From Acetobacteraceae bacterium (GTDB lineage: Bacteria; Pseudomonadota; Alphaproteobacteria; Acetobacterales; Acetobacteraceae), in contig JALHQB010000003.1 in assembly GCA_022842185.1 (NCBI GenBank), forward strand, positions 5,297 through 69,296: a stretch of 64,000 bases of DNA, written 5' to 3'. This document shows positions 1-7,820 of this stretch, piece by piece. The position numbers and the translations under genes were made by a program. Position 1 is the stretch's first letter. Each line of letters begins with the position of its first letter. The notes under the pieces were generated by a model. That model had not been told where the DNA came from and ran no database searches. It was given only the letters and a program-made list of their open reading frames with translations.

Positions 1-227
1 GCCTGGCGAACAGTCTGAGCCTGATCGAGGTCCCGGCTCAGGACGCCGATGCGCACACAAGCGCGGAGGTGGATCTCACGCACCCAGACCTCGAGGTCGC
101 GGTCGTCGCGCTGGCGGGCATAGGCGGCGAGCGCCGCGGCCTTGTCGCGGATCTCCGATGCCTCATCGATGCGGGCGCATTCGGCCAGCGCGGTGCGGGC
201 CTGCTCGTAGCGGACCAGCGCGCTCAT
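1..227 (-). CDS. Phage/island-type small protein, 5' part only
   Basis: The N-terminal 75 residues of a protein read leftward out of the window, beginning MSALVRYEQARTALAEC. The ATG at 225-227 overlaps the stop of the upstream HTH gene in an ATGA junction, which supports the start and shows translational coupling. The sequence is rich in Ala, Arg and Glu and is probably a long helix. Short proteins with this opening (a 'MSALVRY..ARTALAEA..VDE...IRDKA' pattern) are familiar to me from alphaproteobacterial prophages and islands, but no function is known. It continues past position 1, so its C-terminus and full length cannot be judged. Confidence 0.6.
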   Translation of the reverse strand, partial: MSALVRYEQARTALAECARIDEASEIRDKAAALAAYARQRDDRDLEVWVREIHLRACVRIGVLSRDLDQAQTVRQ

Positions 228-481
228 GCGGCAGGGCTCCGCGGCGGTGCGCTGGCCTTCGTGCCGCGGCGCATTTGCGTCGCCTCGAATGCCTCAACGT
301 CCTCCAAGCGATAGACGACGCGGCCAATGAGCTTCAGGAACGCAGGCCCCTGGTTCAGAAAGCGCCACCGCTCCAGCGTCCTGACCGACATGCCCCAGCG
401 CGCTGCGAGGGAATGCTGATCCAGATGCCGAACATCGGCGGCGGCGCCACGGCGCTTAGCCAGGGAGGGGTGGATACTCAT
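224..481 (-). CDS. HTH DNA-binding protein (MerR/excisionase-like)
   Basis: An 85-residue protein with one helix-turn-helix of the excisionase/AlpA type: 'SLAARWGMSVRTLERWR' followed by 'VVYRLEDVEAFE', where the last part matches the wing-like 'r.y...dle.w' ending seen in this family. It probably binds DNA near the element's own promoter or attachment site as a regulator or recombination directionality factor. The ATG at 479-481 overlaps the stop of the sigma-like gene (ATGA). A GTG at 488-490 would add three residues and is less attractive. It is the middle gene of a leftward operon. The domain call is by sequence pattern; the precise role is inference. Confidence 0.7.
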   Translation of the reverse strand: MSIHPSLAKRRGAAADVRHLDQHSLAARWGMSVRTLERWRFLNQGPAFLKLIGRVVYRLEDVEAFEATQMRRGTKASAPPRSPAA

Positions 482-1071
482 GCCAGGCACCTACCGGCGG
501 AGATCGAAACCTGTCGGGGTCCGGCGACGTAGATTCCGAGGCCCGCTTCATCGGCCCGCTTCCGGAGGCGACGAGCGTTTTCGTAGAGCGACGAGCGGTG
601 GGTTCCCGCCTGCGTCGCGGCCAGGCGGATATTCGGCTCCGCCAAAATCGCGCAGCACCGCTGGAGAGCAGGCGACAGGCCCTCAATGAAGCGGCGGAAA
701 TCAAGGGCGAGGCCGTGATCCAACTCGCCCGGCGCAGCCGGATCTGAAAGGATGTCGGCCAAGGTGCCGCCATCGGAACCGTCGATCGGATCGTCGATCC
801 CAATCTGGCGTCGCGCCAGCTGCATGCGCGGTGTCGAGGCGGTCAGGCTGGCTGCTCGGTGCGCGATGATCCGGTCGGCGAAGGTTGGGAAGCTCGCCCG
901 GCTGGGGTCGAAGGCCGGGCATCGACGCCAGAGATCCAGAAAGAGATCCTGCGCGATGTCCTCGGCATCCATGCCGCGGGTCCGGCCGCTGCGCGCCAGC
1001 CACCTCGCCGTGCTGCGGATGTGCTTGAGGGTGCGGGGGGCAAGCGCCGCGTCCCGAGTGGTCTGCTCCAT
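478..1071 (-). CDS. Sigma-70-like / sigma-factor-like HTH protein
   Basis: A 197-residue protein that resembles a small ECF-type sigma factor. A region-2-like segment reads 'DAEDIAQDLFLDLWRRCPAFDP', the hallmark 'EDiaQdvfl..w' pattern. A region-4-like HTH lies near residues 150-190 ('IRLAATQAGTHRSSLYENARRL'), with a tail that may wing the HTH. Such proteins occur on alphaproteobacterial islands beside excisionase-like genes and are thought to act as element-specific transcription factors. It sits 180 bp downstream of the next minus-strand gene, and the gap holds two identical palindromes that could be its operator. Whether it binds core RNA polymerase cannot be told from sequence. Confidence 0.65.
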   Translation of the reverse strand: MEQTTRDAALAPRTLKHIRSTARWLARSGRTRGMDAEDIAQDLFLDLWRRCPAFDPSRASFPTFADRIIAHRAASLTASTPRMQLARRQIGIDDPIDGSDGGTLADILSDPAAPGELDHGLALDFRRFIEGLSPALQRCCAILAEPNIRLAATQAGTHRSSLYENARRLRKRADEAGLGIYVAGPRQVSISAGRCLA

Positions 1072-1120
1072 GAAAGGTCGCCGTCGATCGAGGACGGGCT
1101 CGCGGCCCGATCGATGGCTA

Positions 1121-1138
1121 CCGGTGAAAATTCACCGG
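1121..1138. promoter_or_regulatory. 18-bp perfect palindrome, copy 1
   Basis: The sequence CCGGTGAAAATTCACCGG is perfectly self-complementary. It lies 50 bp upstream of the sigma-like gene's start (minus strand). An identical copy lies 120 bp away at 1241-1258. Two identical dyads in one short gap suggest a dimeric repressor or activator site. Confidence 0.55.
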
Positions 1139-1240
1139 GGGCGCAGTGCGGGAGCGGGCATGCGCGGGGCTTCGGCGGGAAAGCCCAGGGGATTCATGGC
1201 GCCGTTAGCGGAGAAAAAAGTGCAGATGGCGGAAGATCGG

Positions 1241-1258
1241 CCGGTGAAAATTCACCGG
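1241..1258. promoter_or_regulatory. 18-bp perfect palindrome, copy 2
   Basis: Identical to the palindrome at 1121-1138. It overlaps the stop codon of the 365-aa unknown gene (1252-1254). With the first copy it brackets the region where a promoter for the sigma-like/HTH genes would lie, consistent with DNA looping or cooperative operator binding (inference). Confidence 0.55.
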
Positions 1259-2349
1259 CGGGCGGCGGCCATCCTGACCGTCTTTGGTCGTTCGTCGCGG
1301 ATCACGAAGGCGGTCTGGTAGGCCCTATCCCGCTTGCTCCAGCGGATCGGGTCACCGCTGATGCCGAAGGCGCGCACGAGCTGCTTGCTGAGCGCCTGCT
1401 TCCTCTTCTTCTGTTCCTCGACGACGTCGCGGCCAAGCGGTCCCAGGACCCCGCCGACACCAGCGAGAACCTGCAGGAAGGCCCAGGCCTCAGTCGGCTT
1501 GCCAGTACGCCCGTCCTTCATGCCCACGCGGTCGGGTTCGAGCCTCTGGGTCTGGCCGCGACAGGCGACATTCAGCACTTCGTCGGAGATGAGGACGAAT
1601 GTCACCTCGGCCCATTGCGCCCCAGCTGGCATGGAAACGCTGGCGCCAGCCTGCGCCGCATCGATCCGGACCTGGAGCCCTGCCCGAATGTCATGCAGCA
1701 GAAGTTCGACAGGCTGGACCAGCACGAGGTTGCCCTTGTCGTCGACCCCCGTCACATCGCTCAGGCTCAGCACGCAGTGCCCCATCGACGCCAGGCGCAC
1801 CCGCATCGAAGACGGGAGCGAGGCCGCAGTCGGCACCAGCAGGACCGCGTGGTCGCCGTCCAACCCGGCCTCGCGGAGCTCGTCGAGATGGATCCCATCT
1901 ATTGGCCCCGGCACCAGCAGCATCACCGGTGCGGCGACACCAGCCGCGATGGCATGTTCACCCAGCCGGGCAACACGGCCGGACGCTGGCAGCACGGCAG
2001 CGGCCTGGACGCCGAACGCCCCCGCCAGCGTCTGCCGCAGACGAGGGAAGTCCACCTGCAGGATGTCGGTGTCCTCGGCCTGGAGATCGAGCGGATCGCA
2101 CCGCCCCGTGGCCGATCGGCACACGGCGCGCAGCGCACCGCCCGCCACCTTGATCACCTCACGCGGACAGCCATTGCCGCCTGGGGAAGGACAGTCGATC
2201 GCCGTCGCCCGGCGCCCTGTTGGACGCAGGAAGCTCTTCGCCGAGGGAAACTCGGCACCGAGCCTGGCTGCCCAGTCGCGCCGATCCGTCGCGGCGCCGG
2301 GAAGCGAATCAAACGCCTTCCAGAACTGCGGTAGCGGCTTCATCGTCAT
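1252..2349 (-). CDS. Conserved-looking hypothetical protein, 365 aa
   Basis: I do not recognise this protein. The start MTMKPLPQFW (ATG at 2347-2349) is preferred over an upstream in-frame extension lying inside the preceding gene; it still overlaps that gene by 41 bp, so the two are probably co-translated. The protein is soluble, with no signal peptide or membrane segment. It has a short Cys-containing stretch around residues 45-90 ('DCPSPGGNGCPREVI', 'AVCRSATGRCDP') that could bind metal, a hydrophobic core near 115-190, and a basic C-terminus ('KRKQALSKQLVRAFGI', then 'RWSKRDRAYQTAFVI'). It is the second gene of the leftward operon. Function is unknown; a DNA-associated role would be a guess from its neighbours. 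Confidence 0.6.
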   Translation of the reverse strand: MTMKPLPQFWKAFDSLPGAATDRRDWAARLGAEFPSAKSFLRPTGRRATAIDCPSPGGNGCPREVIKVAGGALRAVCRSATGRCDPLDLQAEDTDILQVDFPRLRQTLAGAFGVQAAAVLPASGRVARLGEHAIAAGVAAPVMLLVPGPIDGIHLDELREAGLDGDHAVLLVPTAASLPSSMRVRLASMGHCVLSLSDVTGVDDKGNLVLVQPVELLLHDIRAGLQVRIDAAQAGASVSMPAGAQWAEVTFVLISDEVLNVACRGQTQRLEPDRVGMKDGRTGKPTEAWAFLQVLAGVGGVLGPLGRDVVEEQKKRKQALSKQLVRAFGISGDPIRWSKRDRAYQTAFVIRDERPKTVRMAAARR

Positions 2350-3505
2350 CGATCCCCTGGCCCGAGAGAATGAAGCCGCGACGACGCAGCCATTGCTCGA
2401 TGAGCTCGCTGTCGTCATTGCGCTCATAGCGCGCGATTCCGGGGGGGCGGATGGTAACAGACCGCTCCTTTTCGGAATCGTCGAACGCCACCTTGAAGGT
2501 GGCGCTGTTCAGCCGCGGGCCCGCCAGGCTCTGAATGTTGCGGCTGGCAAGGGCAGCAAAGATGTCCTCCGCCTTCCGTGTCTCCATCTCGCGTTGCGGA
2601 CCGCCATAGTAGCGCCGGCACTCGATGAGCCGCACGCCTTTGATTCCGTCGATATCCTCGACGTTGAGTGCTTGGCTGCCATCCGCAATGAGGGGATCGA
2701 GGGTGAAGCGTCCGGCTGGTGGGAAATGCTCCTCGCCGGAAAACAGGTGCCGGCCGAGCGTGCGCAAATAGAGGTTCCGCTCGCCTTTCGTGCTCGCATG
2801 TACCCCGACATCGCCGTTGCGCTCATCATAAATCAGTACGTCGTGCCGCTGCGGCCGATAGAACTCTGTCCCGACGCCGCCATCGTCCTTCTGGCTGGCT
2901 TCCCGGCGCATCGGCTGCCCGTGGCGCACCAGGATCCAGGTCATTGGGGAATGCCTGACGACGAACATCCGGCAGCCGCGGCCCCGCCGGTGGGTCTCAA
3001 ACCAATCGTCGAACTCGCTCTCCAGCAGCTGGCGCAGTTCCATATTGATGTCAGGGAATGCGCCGCGGATCGGCTGGCCTGGCCCGAAGTACTCGAAGTT
3101 CTGCTGGCGCATCGCAATGACTTCAGCATGGTGGCCGCGGACCACATCCGGCGCCGCCCTCCACACATCGATGGCCAGGTCGATGGGCGTCGCCGCGGGG
3201 TCGTCGGTCACCAACAACCCACGGGCACGAACGGCAGCAAGGAGCTGGTCCATGTCTTCCGCGGTCGCGGTCTCATGCACGTAGTAGAGGGCGTCGATCA
3301 TGTCGGGCGGCGTTGCCGCATCCGGTCGCATGAGGATGTCGGCTAGCCCCGCGCAGTCGATTTCGGTTGCTGGCGGATCTGGGAAGTGCAGCCCACGCGT
3401 CTCCAGGAAGGTCCTCCATGGCGCCAGAAAGGCGATGAGGCGGTCCGGCGAGATGGCGCGCAGGCGGTCAGGGTCGGAGAACCTCCGTGGATTGAAGGAT
3501 GCCAT
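2309..3505 (-). CDS. Hypothetical protein, 398 aa, first gene of leftward operon
   Basis: Unrecognised protein starting MASFNPRRFSDPDRLRAI. It has normal coding composition throughout and no membrane segments. Notable stretches are an acidic and aromatic N-terminal half with 'MIDALYYVHETATAEDMDQLL', a basic central patch ('WFETHRRGRGCRMFVVRH'), and a C-terminal 'SATFKVAFDDSEKERSVTIRPPG' followed by a helical 'ELIEQWLRRRGFI'. The promoter must lie in the 373-bp gap to its right. It overlaps the next gene by 41 bp, and the two are best viewed as a functional pair. It may be a regulatory or accessory island protein, but nothing in the sequence fixes this. Confidence 0.6.
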   Translation of the reverse strand: MASFNPRRFSDPDRLRAISPDRLIAFLAPWRTFLETRGLHFPDPPATEIDCAGLADILMRPDAATPPDMIDALYYVHETATAEDMDQLLAAVRARGLLVTDDPAATPIDLAIDVWRAAPDVVRGHHAEVIAMRQQNFEYFGPGQPIRGAFPDINMELRQLLESEFDDWFETHRRGRGCRMFVVRHSPMTWILVRHGQPMRREASQKDDGGVGTEFYRPQRHDVLIYDERNGDVGVHASTKGERNLYLRTLGRHLFSGEEHFPPAGRFTLDPLIADGSQALNVEDIDGIKGVRLIECRRYYGGPQREMETRKAEDIFAALASRNIQSLAGPRLNSATFKVAFDDSEKERSVTIRPPGIARYERNDDSELIEQWLRRRGFILSGQGIDDDEAATAVLEGV

Positions 3506-3878
3506 GGGTCTCCGGGATCAATAGGGTTGAGAATGTTACATGCAATTCACCTCAAGTAGCAGATGTTCCTTTTTTGTCCAAGCATTTGGTTTGATCGACC
3601 CCGACACCTGATGGCAGCGCTCGGTAGGTGGGGGGAGGAAATTGGGCCGCGACCGACATGCAAACGCCTAGGGCCGAAAAAACGCCGATTAATCAGCACC
3701 TTTCGCCGCACCTTCGTGAGGTCTGCGGCATCCTGGCCAGGGGCTTGGTGCGGCTGCGCAGCCGCGCTGCGGAGGATGATGGGCGGGATGCCGGGATAGC
3801 TTGGGGGGCGGGAGACGTTCGCCTACACTCCACCGCCAAGCAGCGCCTGCATGCGAACCCCAACAGGAAGGGACTCGC
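3506..3878. other. Divergent intergenic region without a gene
   Basis: This 373-bp gap lies between the leftward operon (start 3505) and the rightward DUF2924-recombinase operon (start 3879). It is more AT-rich near 3520-3600 than its surroundings and so probably holds both promoters. No convincing ORF, tRNA or palindrome was seen. The small ORFs readable here have codon use unlike the neighbours. Confidence 0.5.
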
Positions 3879-4376
3879 ATGACCAGACGTTCATCTGCCG
3901 CAGCCGCGGCGGCACCCACCATCCCGAAGATCCCGCCGACGCAGGTGCTGAGCCGGCTCGCCGCGCTGCAGGCGGCGCCCACCGCCACCCTGAAGGACCA
4001 ATGGCGCGAGTTGTTCGGCAAGGAGCCGCCGCCGTGGAACCGGGCCTACATCCAGAGCCGGCTGGCGTATCGCATCCAGGAGTTGGCCTATGGCGGGCTG
4101 AAGCCCGAGACCGTGGATCGCCTGGTGGCGCTGGGCGAGCAACTGGACGGCGGCAACGTGGTGCTGCGCCGGATTCGCGCCGACGGCCGCCCACTGGCCG
4201 GCACACGCCTGATCCGAGAATGGCAGGGCGTGCAGCACGTGGTCACCGTGCGCGTCAACGACTTCGAATTTGAAGGGCGGCCGTATCAGTCGCTGTCGGC
4301 CATCGCGCGCCACATCACTGGCACGCGGTGGAACGGCTGGACGTTCTTCGGGCTACGCGCTCGAGGTGACGCGTGA
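3879..4376 (+). CDS. DUF2924 domain protein (recombinase partner)
   Basis: A 165-residue protein of the DUF2924 family, recognisable from 'RLAYRIQELAYGGLKPETVDRL' and the C-terminal 'GTRLIREWQGVQHVVTVRVNDFEFEG...SLSAIARHITGTRWNGWTFFGL'. DUF2924 proteins are almost always encoded just upstream of a serine recombinase on alphaproteobacterial mobile elements and are presumed recombination accessory factors; their biochemistry is unknown. The start at 3879 (MTRRSSAAAA) is chosen because the upstream extension is non-conserved relative to the two other DUF2924 copies in this window (11176 and 51157). The stop overlaps the GTG of the recombinase (GTGA). Confidence 0.85.
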   Translation: MTRRSSAAAAAAPTIPKIPPTQVLSRLAALQAAPTATLKDQWRELFGKEPPPWNRAYIQSRLAYRIQELAYGGLKPETVDRLVALGEQLDGGNVVLRRIRADGRPLAGTRLIREWQGVQHVVTVRVNDFEFEGRPYQSLSAIARHITGTRWNGWTFFGLRARGDA

Positions 4377-5725
4377 CCCGCCGCGCCCGCATCGAGCCGG
4401 CCATGCCGGCGACCACGAAGAAGCTGCGCTGTGCAGTCTACACGCGCAAATCCACCGAGGAGGGGCTGGAGAAGGAGTTCAACACCCTCGACGCGCAGCG
4501 TGACGCCTGCGAGGCCTATATCACCAGCCAGCGCGCTGAGGGCTGGGTGCTGGTCCGGGACCGCTACGATGATGGCGGGTTCTCCGGCGGCACGCTGGAG
4601 CGGCCGGCGTTGCAGCGCCTGCTGCGCGATATCCAGGCCGACCTTGTGGACGTCATTGTGGTCTACAAGATCGATAGGCTCAGCCGATCGCTGATGGACT
4701 TCGCCAAGCTGGTGGAGGTGATGGACGCGCATGGCGTGACCTTCGTGTCCGTCACGCAGAGCTTCAACACGACGACCAGCATGGGTCGGCTCACGCTGAA
4801 CATCCTGCTCTCCTTCGCACAGTTCGAGCGCGAGGTCATTGGCGAGCGCATCCGCGACAAATTCGCGGCATCCCGGGCCCGCGGCATGTGGATGGGGGGC
4901 AAGGTGCCGCTCGGCTACGACGTCGTGGCCAGGAAGCTGATCGTGAATGAGGACGAGGCGCCGCGGGTGCGCCGGGTATTCGAGATCTTCGCCGAGACCG
5001 GGTCCGGCATCGAGACGGTCGCCCGCCTCCGGGCGGAGGGCGCCACCAGCAAGGCGGGCCGGCCGCTGGACAAGGGCGATGTCTACAAGCTGCTGAACAA
5101 CCGGACCTATGTTGGCGAGGCTGCGCACAAGGGGCAGGTCTATCCCGGCGAGCACCAGGGCATCGTGCCGCGGGAGCTGTGGGACCGCGCGCATGCCGTG
5201 CTGCAGATCAGCCCACGGGTCCGCGCCAACCAGAACCGCGCGCAGACGCCGGCGCTGCTGAAGGGGCTGATCTTTGGGGTGGATGGCCGGGCGCTGTCGC
5301 CCACACACGCCCGGAAGAACGGCCGGCTCTACCGCTATTACGTGGCCCAGCGGGTACTGAAGGGGGACGCCGACGGCGACGCCAGCATCGTGCGGCGGGT
5401 GTCGGCGGCCGAAATCGAGGCCGCGGTGGTGGACCAGGTGCGGGCGCTGTTGCGGCAGCCGGAGATCGTGGTCGGCACCTGGCGGGCGGCGCGCAGGGAG
5501 GCGCCCGACCTGACTGAGGGCGAGACCCAGGACGCGCTCCATCGGCTCGACCCGCTGTGGGAGCATCTCTTTCCCGCGGAGCAGGCGCGGATCGTGCGGT
5601 CGCTGGTGGAGCGGGTGGTGGTCGGCCCGGCCGGCGCCGACATTCGGCTTCGGCTGGATGGGCTCGGCGCCCTCGTCCGCGACCTCGGGGCCATCGCGCC
5701 CGATGCCCTGAGACCGGCAGCATGA
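4373..5725 (+). CDS. Serine recombinase (resolvase/invertase family)
   Basis: A 450-residue large serine recombinase. The N-terminal resolvase domain holds the catalytic Ser27 in 'AVYTRKS', then 'DGGFSGGTLERPALQRLL', the 'KIDRLSRS' arginine motif and 'FAQFEREVIGERIRDK'. A recombinase domain follows ('GKVPLGYDVVARKLIVNEDEAPRV'). The zinc-ribbon region that usually carries four cysteines has none here ('GLIFGVDGRALSPTHARKNG'), as in the other two recombinases of the window. It should catalyse site-specific integration or excision of its element. GTG start overlaps the DUF2924 stop, and its stop overlaps the next ATG. It is only moderately similar to the 11723 and 51701 copies, which are near twins of each other. 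Confidence 0.9.
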   Translation: MTRRARIEPAMPATTKKLRCAVYTRKSTEEGLEKEFNTLDAQRDACEAYITSQRAEGWVLVRDRYDDGGFSGGTLERPALQRLLRDIQADLVDVIVVYKIDRLSRSLMDFAKLVEVMDAHGVTFVSVTQSFNTTTSMGRLTLNILLSFAQFEREVIGERIRDKFAASRARGMWMGGKVPLGYDVVARKLIVNEDEAPRVRRVFEIFAETGSGIETVARLRAEGATSKAGRPLDKGDVYKLLNNRTYVGEAAHKGQVYPGEHQGIVPRELWDRAHAVLQISPRVRANQNRAQTPALLKGLIFGVDGRALSPTHARKNGRLYRYYVAQRVLKGDADGDASIVRRVSAAEIEAAVVDQVRALLRQPEIVVGTWRAARREAPDLTEGETQDALHRLDPLWEHLFPAEQARIVRSLVERVVVGPAGADIRLRLDGLGALVRDLGAIAPDALRPAA

Positions 5726-6123
5726 CCACCGCGACCAGCATCACGGTCCGGGTGCCGCTGGCCATCCGACACCGGCCCGGCAGGAAGACCGTCGTGACAC
5801 CGATGACCGACGGCGTGGCGCCAGTCACGACGCGCGCCGATCCGGCGCTGGTGAAGGCGCTGGCACGTGCGTTCCGGTATCAGCGGATGCTCGATAATGG
5901 GGTCTACGGGTCTGTCACCGACATGGCGGCCGCCGAGAAGATTGACCGCGGCTACCTCGGGCGCCTGCTTCAACTCACCCTGCTGGCGCCGGACATCGTC
6001 GAGGAGATGCTGAACGGTGGGCTACCGCTCAGTCTGCATTTGATGCGTGTCGAAGTTCCATCCGAGTGGACAAGGCAGCGGACCGTCGGTGCACAAATAT
6101 CCACGCCGCGCCGGCACGGCTAA
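5722..6123 (+). CDS. HTH protein matching the C-terminal domain of the other recombinases
   Basis: A 133-residue protein whose ATG overlaps the recombinase stop (ATGA). Its core 'LARAFRYQRMLDNGVYGSVTDMAAAEKIDRGYLGRLLQLTLLAPDIVEEMLNG' lines up with the C-terminal 110 residues of the recombinases at 11723 and 51701, which read 'LRARAMWEKVQRSEVAGL...EGVSGSYASRIIRLAFLAPDML'. So a domain that is fused in those enzymes is encoded here as a separate, coupled gene. The helix-turn-helix probably adds DNA contacts to the recombinase. The start is fixed by coupling and by loss of similarity upstream. Confidence 0.75.
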   Translation: MTTATSITVRVPLAIRHRPGRKTVVTPMTDGVAPVTTRADPALVKALARAFRYQRMLDNGVYGSVTDMAAAEKIDRGYLGRLLQLTLLAPDIVEEMLNGGLPLSLHLMRVEVPSEWTRQRTVGAQISTPRRHG

Positions 6124-6285
6124 ACGCTTGGTAAAGTTCGAGCGCGCGATAATCCACCCCCCTGCATCCGAGGGCAGGAAGCGCGCACGGGCCAACGCCG
6201 TGAGGGTGGGACGCCCCCCGGAGCTACACCCCTGCCCATCAGCGCTAGGCGGATTAACGGGCTTCCCCCTAGACTGGGGCAAAGT

Positions 6286-6300
6286 GGTGCAATAAACACC
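6286..6300. promoter_or_regulatory. Possible operator just upstream of the RHH gene
   Basis: An inverted repeat GGTG-N7-CACC (GGTGCAATAAACACC) ends five bases before the ATG of the ribbon-helix-helix gene at 6305. Its position suggests autoregulation by that small DNA-binding protein. This rests on spacing and symmetry alone. Confidence 0.3.
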
Positions 6301-6304
6301 GTAT

Positions 6305-6535
6305 ATGGCACGACCCCGAGGAAACCGCAAAGAAGCCCGTCTTTCCGTAAGCTTTGACGCGAACGACTACGCGCAGCTTTGCGCCCTCGCCGTTCGGAGT
6401 GATGTGTCAGTCGCTTGGTTGATTCGTCAGGCTGTGCACACTTTCATCCGCCAAGATCACCAAGCTATGAACAATCCCGAACTGCCCCTGCTAAGGAGGC
6501 AGTCGTCAGACCGCGGGGGATTTCATGGTGCATAA
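6305..6535 (+). CDS. Ribbon-helix-helix (CopG-like) DNA-binding protein
   Basis: A 76-residue protein beginning MARPRGNRKEARLSVSFD. The strand 'RLSVSFDANDYAQL' followed by two helices ('CALAVRSDVSVAWLIRQAVHTFI') is the RHH fold used by CopG/Arc-type repressors. It opens the AT-richer restriction-modification block and overlaps the next gene by 11 bp, so it may be the controller limiting expression of the restriction genes. RHH controllers are unusual for type II systems, where HTH C-proteins are typical. The base composition differs from the recombinase genes before it, pointing to a separate origin. Confidence 0.65.
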   Translation: MARPRGNRKEARLSVSFDANDYAQLCALAVRSDVSVAWLIRQAVHTFIRQDHQAMNNPELPLLRRQSSDRGGFHGA

Positions 6536-6947
6536 AAAACTACATTATCCGACGGCTCGGCACACGGGAAACGAAGTTGATCTGACCTTAACCGTCAACA
6601 GAGAAATTGTGACAGGCAATACGGTAGGAAATTTTCTTCTTAATGTGATTGTTTTTATAGATAGGGCTGGCCTTCTCGACGGCATAGGGTTGCCATTCTC
6701 AACATCTGGCGCAAACAACCTTCTTGCACAGAAGCCGCATCATCCAGATGGAAGAAAATTTAACAATAGCCTTGAGTACAGTTCCATTAGCGGCATAACC
6801 CTCTACATAAACACAAACCATCCACGGTTTTTCGCGCTCAGGCAGGGTGCCCGCTTATTGGAAGCAGCTGGATTCGGAAATCCAGTACCCAGAATAACCG
6901 TGCGCAAGGAAGTGGGTGCTGTAGAGCGATCAGCCACAAGCAAATAA
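6525..6947 (+). CDS. Hypothetical protein in restriction-modification block
   Basis: An unrecognised 140-residue protein starting MVHKKLHYPTARHTGN. It overlaps the RHH gene by 11 bp and precedes the restriction endonuclease by 27 bp, so it is part of the same transcription unit. It has a mixed alpha/beta look, with 'VDLTLTVNREIVTGNTVGNFLLNVIVFIDRAG' near the start and 'SISGITLYINTNHPRFFALRQGARLLEAAGF' near the end. No catalytic motif, signal peptide or membrane segment is visible. It could be an accessory subunit of the restriction enzyme or an unrelated passenger. Its composition matches the rest of the AT-richer block. Confidence 0.55.
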   Translation: MVHKKLHYPTARHTGNEVDLTLTVNREIVTGNTVGNFLLNVIVFIDRAGLLDGIGLPFSTSGANNLLAQKPHHPDGRKFNNSLEYSSISGITLYINTNHPRFFALRQGARLLEAAGFGNPVPRITVRKEVGAVERSATSK

Positions 6948-6974
6948 AACACAAAAGGCAGGCAAGGAAAAACC

Positions 6975-7817
6975 ATGACGCCATATAAAGAATTTGGAAC
7001 AAGACTGAAGCTTCTAGTCGCCAAAAATCCGAATTTGATAATAAACACGTTGAGCAACATCTTTACGATGAGGCTTATTGGGAATAAAACACATGGCGAT
7101 CTTGCTGAAATCGCTATCGCCGAATTTATTAATCAATTTATGTATGACTTTCGTTCAATTCACGTCGGAAAGGATTTGTATAGAGCAAAGCAGCACGAAG
7201 AGGACATCACGATAATCAACGAAGTCACAAAAGACGAGTTCCCAGTCAGTCTCAAAGCGTACGGAGACGGCCCTCTTCAATTGTCGACCGACAAACACTT
7301 CGCGATGTTTCCTTTCCTCCAAAAGCTTGGCAAGACAATCGAAGGAGAAGCGAATCTTGCAAAGATTTGGCAGCATGGGTCGTTCCAGAAATTTGGGGAA
7401 CTGAATGTGTTGCCACTTATCTATGACGAAAAAAAGCAACGCTGTAATATACTTATTTTCGATGCAGACGCTGCTCGCCAAAATGTGCGGTCTATTCGCT
7501 ATGAAGAAGAGGGGCGCGGCAGGCAGCATCCGGTTTATCGATTTTACGACGAGAAAGGCAGCTATGTCTGTGAGGTTCGATATGGAGGAGCAACCGCAAA
7601 CGCATTGCAGCGCGGGCTCTGGACCCATACGCGGAACGGTGGAGCATACTTTGACAGCGTGACCAATGGGTGGATTACGTATGCTCATAACACGGTTCTG
7701 GTGGCTTTGTTCTCACACGCCTTGGTGGCAACATCCAAGGGGCACGCGGAAGCTCTAGCGCTACTCAAATCTGACATAGAAGAACAGAAAATGGCCGCGA
7801 ACCTGAAGGGCGTATAG
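6975..7817 (+). CDS. Type II restriction endonuclease (probable)
   Basis: A 280-residue protein immediately upstream (3 bp) of an adenine DNA methylase, the classic arrangement of a type II restriction pair. A plausible PD-(D/E)XK-type active site is Asp77 in 'EEDITI', followed 15 residues later by 'SLK' (92-94), with an acidic helix before it ('GDLAEIAIAEF', 41-51). The rest shows no recognisable subdomain, which is normal for restriction enzymes. It would cut the sequence protected by the 7821 methylase; the recognition site cannot be read from sequence. The enzyme call rests mainly on context and the putative catalytic residues. Confidence 0.65.
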   Translation: MTPYKEFGTRLKLLVAKNPNLIINTLSNIFTMRLIGNKTHGDLAEIAIAEFINQFMYDFRSIHVGKDLYRAKQHEEDITIINEVTKDEFPVSLKAYGDGPLQLSTDKHFAMFPFLQKLGKTIEGEANLAKIWQHGSFQKFGELNVLPLIYDEKKQRCNILIFDADAARQNVRSIRYEEEGRGRQHPVYRFYDEKGSYVCEVRYGGATANALQRGLWTHTRNGGAYFDSVTNGWITYAHNTVLVALFSHALVATSKGHAEALALLKSDIEEQKMAANLKGV

Positions 7818-7820
7818 GAA

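Noticed and set aside
859..3346. Long + strand open frames of 491 and 670 codons
   Set aside because: They lie antisense to the 365-aa and 398-aa minus-strand genes. High GC leaves the opposite frames open. The minus-strand frames have coupled starts and better protein composition.
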